This document shows, one piece after another, positions 59,088 to 64,000 of a stretch of DNA of 64,000 bases. The translations under genes were made by a program, and so were the position numbers. Position 1 is the stretch's first letter; each line of letters begins with the position of its first letter. The notes under the pieces were generated by a model. That model was not told the origin of the DNA. It was given only the letters and a program-made list of their open reading frames with translations, and did no database searches. The stretch comes from Bin87 sp963665395 (GTDB lineage: Bacteria; Chloroflexota; Dehalococcoidia; Lucifugimonadales; UBA3495): NCBI GenBank assembly GCA_963665395.2, contig OY762251.1, positions 1,922,001 to 1,986,000 of the forward strand. Direction: 5' to 3'.

Positions 59088-59569
59088 GGTTCGTTGCGAT
59101 GGACCAGCTGACACCGAAACACCGAAGTTGGAATATGTCCCGGATCCGGAGCAGGAACACGGCTCCGGAACGGCTGGTTCGCTCGCTATTGCACCGGATG
59201 GGGTACCGTTTCCGCCTCCATCGTAGAGACCTGCCGGGACGGCCGGACATCGTATTGCCGGGCCGACGCACGGTAGTCATGGTGCATGGCTGTTACTGGC
59301 ACCGTCACCCCGGTTGCGGATTGGCGTACACTCCCAAAAGCAACCGGGAATTCTGGGAAGCCAAGTTCCGGGAAAACGTCAAGCGAGACAAGCGTCAGTC
59401 CTGCCAATTGCTCACCTTGGGATGGCACGTGATCACGGTCTGGGAGTGCGAAACAAAACAGCCTGAGGCGTTGGCCAAACGGTTGAGCTCAGAGATTCCG
59501 CAACTCGTCAAATCTATGACGTTGTCAAGCGCACATGGGCACCAGAGCAGTGAGAATTCCTGCCAATAG
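59084..59569 (+). CDS. vsr: Very short patch repair endonuclease Vsr
   Basis: A 161-residue Vsr family nuclease. It starts in the ATGA overlap with the methyltransferase. Family residues: MSRIRSRNTAPERLVRSLLHRMGYRFRLHRRDLPGRPDIVLPGRRTVVMVHGCYWHRHPGC, with Asp of PGRPDIVL as the catalytic metal ligand and the Cys/His zinc ligands. REFWEAKFRENVKRDK follows, then WHVITVWECE. Classical Vsr nicks beside T:G mismatches formed by deamination of 5-methylcytosine. In the MORC-type operons, Vsr-like enzymes have been proposed as the restriction nuclease. Either role fits here. Confidence 0.95.
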   Translation: MRFVAMDQLTPKHRSWNMSRIRSRNTAPERLVRSLLHRMGYRFRLHRRDLPGRPDIVLPGRRTVVMVHGCYWHRHPGCGLAYTPKSNREFWEAKFRENVKRDKRQSCQLLTLGWHVITVWECETKQPEALAKRLSSEIPQLVKSMTLSSAHGHQSSENSCQ

Positions 59570-59756
59570 CCCCACTTACTGGCCGACGCTTGCCAGCTCA
59601 GTGGATCACGACAATAGTCCAAATGCTGACCTGATTTCGGTAGCGTTGCGATGAAACCCGAGTGGCGCAATTTTCCGCCGCTACTGGATTCCATTGCGCA
59701 CGTTTGCCTGATGGCGTAGGGTGTGGCTACTAATCTGAACGCCACGTGCCACCAAA
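59570..59756. other. Spacer between the vsr operon and the Pycsar genes
   Basis: 187 bases without a gene. It probably carries the promoter of the Pycsar pair, so the two systems are separate transcription units. Confidence 0.5.
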
Positions 59757-60671
59757 ATGCTGCAACGGTTCACAGGGCCTGACGGCCCGCGCTTCGTAAT
59801 GCAAGCGCTGGAAATCCAGCCGATCATCGGGGCCAATCCCGAACTGGCGACGAAGTTGCGCGACTCCTGCTCCATAGAGAGATGGGAGCCGGGTGCGGTC
59901 ATCATGCAGGAAGGCACGCCTCACAATGACATCTGTTTCATCCTGTCCGGCTCCGCGTCAATCTCGTTCCAAGGCCGCGAAGTCGCCGTCCGGCAGTCGG
60001 GGCAACACGTCGGCGACATGGCCCTCTTGAACCCGGGCCTGCCCCGTTCCGCAACGGTAATGGCCAGGGAGGAAGTGGTCATCGCTCGCGCCGCCGCAAC
60101 GGAGTTCAGAGAGTTGGCTGACGTTCACCCCTCATTGTGGAGCAACTTGGCTCGAACCCTGGCAGACCGTCTACGGCAAAGGAACGAGTTCGTCAAAGCC
60201 GCCAACCCGACACCGACCATCTTCATCGGTTGCTCCGGGGAATCTCTGGCCATCGCGGAGACCATCAAAGCGAAACTCAGCCTTGCTGACACGAACGTTG
60301 AGGTGCGCCTCTGGTCCGACGGAGTATTCCAACCCTCCACATTCACGCTGGAGTCCCTCGAAAGGGAATTGCGTCAAGCCGACTTCGCCGCCTTGGTTCT
60401 CGCGCCCGATGACATCGTAACCAGCCGGGAGAAAACGGAGGCGGCGCCCAGAGATAACGTGATCTTCGAGTTGGGCCTGTTCATAGGCGCCCTGGGCCAT
60501 TCCCGGACGTTCGTAATTCGCCCGCACGACGTGGACGTCAAGATGCCCACCGACCTGGCTGGATTCACTACGCTGCCCTACGCCTCCGGAGAAGAAACCA
60601 CCCCTCGCGACGCGGTAGCGTCAACGTGTGCGGAACTGATAGAAGCCATGCGGGCTGCCGGCCCGCGCTGA
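59757..60671 (+). CDS. Pycsar TIR effector with cyclic-nucleotide-binding domain
   Basis: A 304-residue protein. Residues 20-145 are a CRP-type cNMP-binding domain (WEPGAVIMQEGTPHNDICFILSGSASISFQGREV; phosphate-binding GDMALLNPGLPRSATV). Residues 153-290 are the TIR-like domain of CAP12/Pycsar effectors: TIFIGCSGESLAIAETI, RLWSDGVFQPSTFTLESLE, DFAALVLAPDDI and RDNVIFELGLFIGALG with catalytic Glu238. In Pycsar systems, binding of cyclic CMP or UMP activates NAD+ cleavage and abortive infection. The cyclase gene follows directly. A second start at 59799 is possible. Confidence 0.92.
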   Translation: MLQRFTGPDGPRFVMQALEIQPIIGANPELATKLRDSCSIERWEPGAVIMQEGTPHNDICFILSGSASISFQGREVAVRQSGQHVGDMALLNPGLPRSATVMAREEVVIARAAATEFRELADVHPSLWSNLARTLADRLRQRNEFVKAANPTPTIFIGCSGESLAIAETIKAKLSLADTNVEVRLWSDGVFQPSTFTLESLERELRQADFAALVLAPDDIVTSREKTEAAPRDNVIFELGLFIGALGHSRTFVIRPHDVDVKMPTDLAGFTTLPYASGEETTPRDAVASTCAELIEAMRAAGPR

Positions 60672-60695
60672 ACGCTTCGGAGGCAGACGAAAACC

Positions 60696-61388
60696 ATGCC
60701 TCTGCGCAATGACCTGAACGCCGAAGTCAGGAAAATCCTGCAAGAACGATGGCGGGTCAGCCGCTCAAGGAAGGCCCCCAACCCGGAGGACCTGGACCTC
60801 GACAACCACGGTGTCACCATTGAGGCCGCCGTCCTGTACGCTGATCTCGACCAGTCGACGTCCTTGGTCGACGAGCACGATGCGGGGTTCGCCGCGCAGA
60901 TGTACAAAACCTACCTGGTGTGCGCGGCGCGGGTGATCCTGTCCGAGCAAGGCAAAATCACGGCCTACGACGGCGACCGGATCATGGCCGTCTATACGGG
61001 CCGCAAGACCGCCGAACGCGCGGTGCGCACGGCCTTCAAAATCAATTACGTCGTGCAGGAGATCATCAATCCCGCAGTGCGAGAATTGAAACCCGATTCC
61101 GGTTACGTCATGAAGCAGTCAATCGGCGTGGACACCAGCAAACTCCTGGTGACGCGAACGGGTCCGCGCACGGCCAACGACCTGGTATGGGTTGGTCGGG
61201 CCGCCAATTACGCCGCCAAGTTGTCATCGCACGAAGCCCCGGCCACCCACGTCACCGAGGTAGTTCACGCCCAGTTGCCGCCAGAGTTGAAAGTCGTCAG
61301 CGATGGCCGGCAGATGTGGACCCGCACGACGGCGCGCGAAATCGGGAATCTCACTGCTTATAGCTCTACCTGGCATTGGACTTTGTAG
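60696..61388 (+). CDS. Pycsar class III nucleotidyl cyclase
   Basis: A 230-residue single-domain class III cyclase. Metal-binding Asp50 is in LYADLDQST and the second Asp in TAYDGDRIMAVYTG (Asp92/94). Transition-state Arg168 and Asn171 are in WVGRAANYAAK. Paired with a cNMP-TIR effector it is most likely PycC, the pyrimidine cyclase making cCMP or cUMP; the exact base cannot be told from what I see. AGGAGG-like TCGGAGG lies before the ATG, 24 bases after the effector gene. Confidence 0.92.
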   Translation: MPLRNDLNAEVRKILQERWRVSRSRKAPNPEDLDLDNHGVTIEAAVLYADLDQSTSLVDEHDAGFAAQMYKTYLVCAARVILSEQGKITAYDGDRIMAVYTGRKTAERAVRTAFKINYVVQEIINPAVRELKPDSGYVMKQSIGVDTSKLLVTRTGPRTANDLVWVGRAANYAAKLSSHEAPATHVTEVVHAQLPPELKVVSDGRQMWTRTTAREIGNLTAYSSTWHWTL

Positions 61389-61466
61389 CAGGCGCCTGTC
61401 TGCCGGTTGACGCGGATGAACGCACCAGCGCAATAGCGTATCATGGGTTCCTCAGGAGGACTCGCG

Positions 61467-63179
61467 ATGGCTGCTGCTGCGGCACGACTAACGGACAATG
61501 ACCTGATCAGAGAAGGCGGCAAGCGCACTTTCCGCGAAGTGCTCGCCGAACTGGACGCCAGCGCCCGAAGCGCTGCCGAAAAAGGCCGCCTTTTCGAGCG
61601 GCTGGTCAAGGCGTTCCTGGAGTGGGACAAAGCCCAGGCGCGGCGCTTCTCCCGCGTGTGGCTGTGGAGCGACTGGCCGGGCAACGGCGGCCGGCACGAC
61701 ATTGGAATCGTCGTCGTCGCCGAGGAGCGGGACGGCGGCAGCTTGGTCGCCATTCAGTGCAAATTCTACGGCCCCAGCAGCCGGATCGTCCGCGAGGAGG
61801 CCAACAAGTTCCTCACCGCCTACGGCACCACCGAGTTCGCCAGTGGCATCATCGTGTCCACCACCGACAGTTGGACCGGCAACGCCGCGGCCGCCCTGGA
61901 AAACCGGGACAAGCCGGTATCCCGTTGGGGGCCGGACGTTTTCGAGAATTCCTCCATCGACTGGTCAACCTTCGACCTGAACCACCCCGGCGACCTGACC
62001 CGGCGGCAGACCAAGAATCTGTACGACTACCAGGACGCCGCGTTGCAGGACACCTTGGCCGGCTTTGAGGAACACGACCGCGGCAAGCTCATTATGGCCT
62101 GTGGCTCCGGCAAAACCTTTACTGCTCTCCGCATCGCCGAGCGGGCGGTCGGAACCGGCGGAACCGTCCTGTTCCTCACCCCTTCCATCTCGCTGTTGTC
62201 GCAATCCCTGATTGACTGGGCAAACGACGCCGACCTGCCCCTCAAACCCTTTGCCGTCTGTTCCGACACCAGGGCCGGCCGGCGCAGCAGCGACGACGAG
62301 GATCTGTCGCCTTACGACCTCACGGAAACGCCGTCCACCAACCCGGAGCAACTGGCGGCGGGGTTCCGACGGGCCGACCTGCCGAACAACATGACGGTGG
62401 TGTTCTCTACCTACCAGTCGCTGGACGTGGTGGCCGCGGCCCAACAGCGTTCCAACGGCCTGCCCGAATTCGACCTCATCATTTGCGACGAAGCCCACCG
62501 CACCACCGGCGTGAGCGCCAGGCGGCTGACCGGACAGGACGAATCCAACTTCCAGCGGGTTCACGACAACGGGTTCATCGCCGGCAGGAAGCGGCTCTAC
62601 ATGACCGCCACGCCGCGCATCTACGGCGACCGGGCCCGGCGCAAGGCCAACGACAGCCAGTTGGTGCTGGCGTCAATGGACGACGCATCGCTGTACGGGC
62701 CGGAGTTTCACCGCCTGGGATTTGGCAAGGCCATCGAGCTGGGCATCCTGTCCGCCTACAAGGTGGTCATCTTCAACGTTGACCAGGAACAGGCCGGCAT
62801 TGACCTGGACGCCCTGCTGTCCGATTCGGAAAGCGAAGTGAACATGGACAACGGCGCCCGCATGGTGGGCTGCTGGAACGGCCTGGGCAAGCGGACCGCC
62901 GCCGGCCTGGACTTCGGCGGCGACGCCCAGCCGGCCAAACGCGCCGTCGCCTTCAGCAACGCCATCCGCCAGTCCAAGCAGTTCACCGAGTACTTCCCGC
63001 AAGTCATTGAGGCTTGCATCAACGCGGCCGGTGACGACCCGGAGAACTCGTTGCGCTGCCAGGTTGACCATGTGGACGGCACCCAGAACGCGCTGCAACG
63101 CGCCGACCGGCTGGCCTGGCTACGGCAGGAACCGGAGGCCGGCGTCTGCAAAATCCTGTCCAACGCCCGCTGCCTTACT
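61467..63179 (+). pseudogene. Mrr-nuclease/SF2-helicase protein, 3' end lost to an IS
   Basis: 571 codons remain. Residues 30-180 are an Mrr-like PD-(D/E)XK domain (GRHDIGIVVVAEERDGGSLVAIQCKFY). Then an SF2 helicase: MACGSGKTFTALRI (Walker A), ICDEAHRTTG (DEAH box) and MTATPRIYG (motif III). The protein ends at ILSNARCLT, just before motif V (usually EGVDVPAVD), where an IS enters. The layout is that of Type ISP restriction enzymes (LlaGI-type) or related stand-alone helicases. A C-terminal methylase and specificity domain, if any, lie beyond the IS. AGGAGG precedes ATG 61467. Confidence 0.88.
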
Positions 63180-63310
63180 GGCAGCGTTGCAATTTAGGTG
63201 GTTTGATTGATGAGTCCGCGCTCTTGGAGCAGTATCAATAAGTTGTGCAGCGACCATACCGTTCCCTGCCGCTCTCGCCGTCGGTACTCCCGGTTCTGCC
63301 GTTCCAACCG

Positions 63311-63325
63311 TCCGCCTGGGGCGGA
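63311..63325. repeat. Mini-palindrome in MITE-related IS
   Basis: Family A, spacer TGG; interrupts the transposase after TRFKT. Confidence 0.88.
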
Positions 63326-63831
63326 TGGTCTTGAACCGAGTTTGCCCCGTCTGTAAATGGCGCCGGCCCTCGCGCAATGCTTCCCGGCGCCAATAGCGCG
63401 CCAGCCCGCCGGTCAAGGCCACCACCCGCTGCGCCCGCCCATCGTTGCCCCTCGGCCACGCTGACCGACGCCCGCCGGCCCCGCGCTTCGGACCAGCCCT
63501 CCCAACCCGGATTACGCCGGTACTCCCGCAGTAGATGGATGAAAGTGGCACAACTGATGGGGAACCTCCCGGCCATCGACCATTTGCAGGCCCGCCGCGA
63601 TGGCCCGGTCGCCATCGCTCACCACGTGAACCGGCGCCGTGGCGCCGTGCTGCCCGGCTTGGTCAATGGCCGCCTCCCCACCGGCGAAAGTAGCTCGAGC
63701 TACGCCTTTTTCATCCCGGATCACCTTCATTTCCACCCGGCCCGCCGCCGTCCGCGTCCACGACCATCCAGCTCCAACACCCGGCCCGCCAACCGCGGCT
63801 GACCCAACGGCTCCCGCCGCAACCACCGACA

Positions 63832-63846
63832 CCCGCCTACGGCGGA
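63832..63846. repeat. Mini-palindrome variant in MITE-related IS
   Basis: Family A with one mismatch (CCCGCC-TAC-GGCGGA); lies at another frame change of the transposase. Confidence 0.65.
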
Positions 63847-64000
63847 CTCTTCACCGCGCCTACCCAACCGCTGGCCGCCGCGTAACCCAGCCCCAGGGCC
63901 GCCAGTTTCAGGGCCAATTCGCCGGTTTTTTTGAGTACCGACGATAGCGCTCTTCCTCACCTCACCTAACACGTCGGCCCCGCTGCTCATCCGTCGGCAT

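Larger units (their letters stand above)
63194..63990 (-). pseudogene. DDE transposase of the MITE-related IS, broken
   Basis: Fragments in shifting frames read LELDG (catalytic Asp region), VEMKVIRDEKGVARATFAG, VHVVSDGDRAIAAGL (second Asp), VPHQLCHFH, LLREYRRNPGWEGW, VVALTGGLARYWRREALREGRRHLQTGQTRFKT and a C-terminus GTVWSLHNLLILLQERGLINQTT. The stop TAA lies inside the terminal repeat (63194-63196). The DG...QLCHFH pattern points to the Mutator/IS256-like DDE group; I cannot fix the family. Breaks fall at palindromes 63311 and 63832. Confidence 0.75.
63180..64000. mobile_element. IS with MITE-matching ends, right end outside window
   Basis: The left end GGCAGCGTTGCAATTTAGG is identical to the MITE ends except for one base (GGTAGCG). 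The element extends past the right edge. It is the autonomous relative that probably mobilises the four MITEs. Its own transposase is now broken. Confidence 0.87.

Overview
The window is a 64 kb, GC-rich (about 60-65%), gene-dense bacterial chromosome segment. It holds an HspR/DnaJ/ClpC heat-shock cluster, a mycobacterial-type CysM/MoeB cysteine cluster, a luciferase-like monooxygenase, a decaprenyl-phosphate phosphoribosyltransferase-like UbiA protein and many toxin-antitoxin pairs. Together these fit a Chloroflexota lineage (SAR202/Dehalococcoidia-like, marine or sponge-associated). That is inference from gene families, since no rRNA is present.

Layout. 1-4.2 kb: a PaREP1/HEPN-like pair, then cobalt-type nitrile hydratase beta and alpha genes flanking two paralogous alanine-racemase-fold PLP proteins, one of which has lost its PLP lysine. 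4.2-10.3 kb: a coiled-coil nuclease-like protein, rpiB, a zinc alcohol dehydrogenase, a GIY-YIG protein, a higA-higB-higA run, a mazE with a broken mazF, and an LLM oxidoreductase. 10.4-18.5 kb: Rrf2 regulator, moeB, cysM, a thioesterase, larB, two membrane proteins and a DUF433/PaREP1 pair. 18.6-22.8 kb: clpC, hspR, dnaJ and tRNA-Asn, followed by three damaged tRNA-Asn copies. 24.8-31.3 kb: a nitrate assimilation cluster (nitrate reductase, nirB, nirD, narK). 31.7-43.6 kb: several PD-(D/E)XK-type proteins, a HEPN pair, RNase HI, TldD/TldE, vapBC, an amidase and an amino-acid-binding protein. 43.7-46.8 kb: a secreted FN3/GLUG protein split by an IS630 element. 47-53.6 kb: a pile of IS701, IS630, IS1595, IS5 and IS4 copies, mostly dead. 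54-64 kb: a defence island.

The defence island has three parts. First, a tightly overlapping four-gene operon: a protein with two GHKL ATPase domains, a receiver-like protein, a C5 cytosine methyltransferase and a Vsr endonuclease. I do not recognise this combination as a named system and it is the best candidate for something new. Second, a Pycsar pair: a cyclic-nucleotide-binding/TIR effector and a class III cyclase. Third, an Mrr-nuclease/SF2-helicase gene cut short by an insertion sequence.

Three layers of small mobile DNA run through the window. Four non-coding elements (112-133 bp) share terminal repeats with the IS that breaks the helicase and carry target duplications of 8-11 bp, so they look like MITEs moved by that IS. 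A 15-bp palindrome, TCCGCC-N3-GGCGGA, occurs 14 times plus one variant. It lies inside transposase genes, in a CDS and in the anticodon arm of tRNA-Asn copies, and where it can be compared it replaces host bases instead of simply adding to them. Other REP-like palindromes sit between genes and in one case supply a stop codon.
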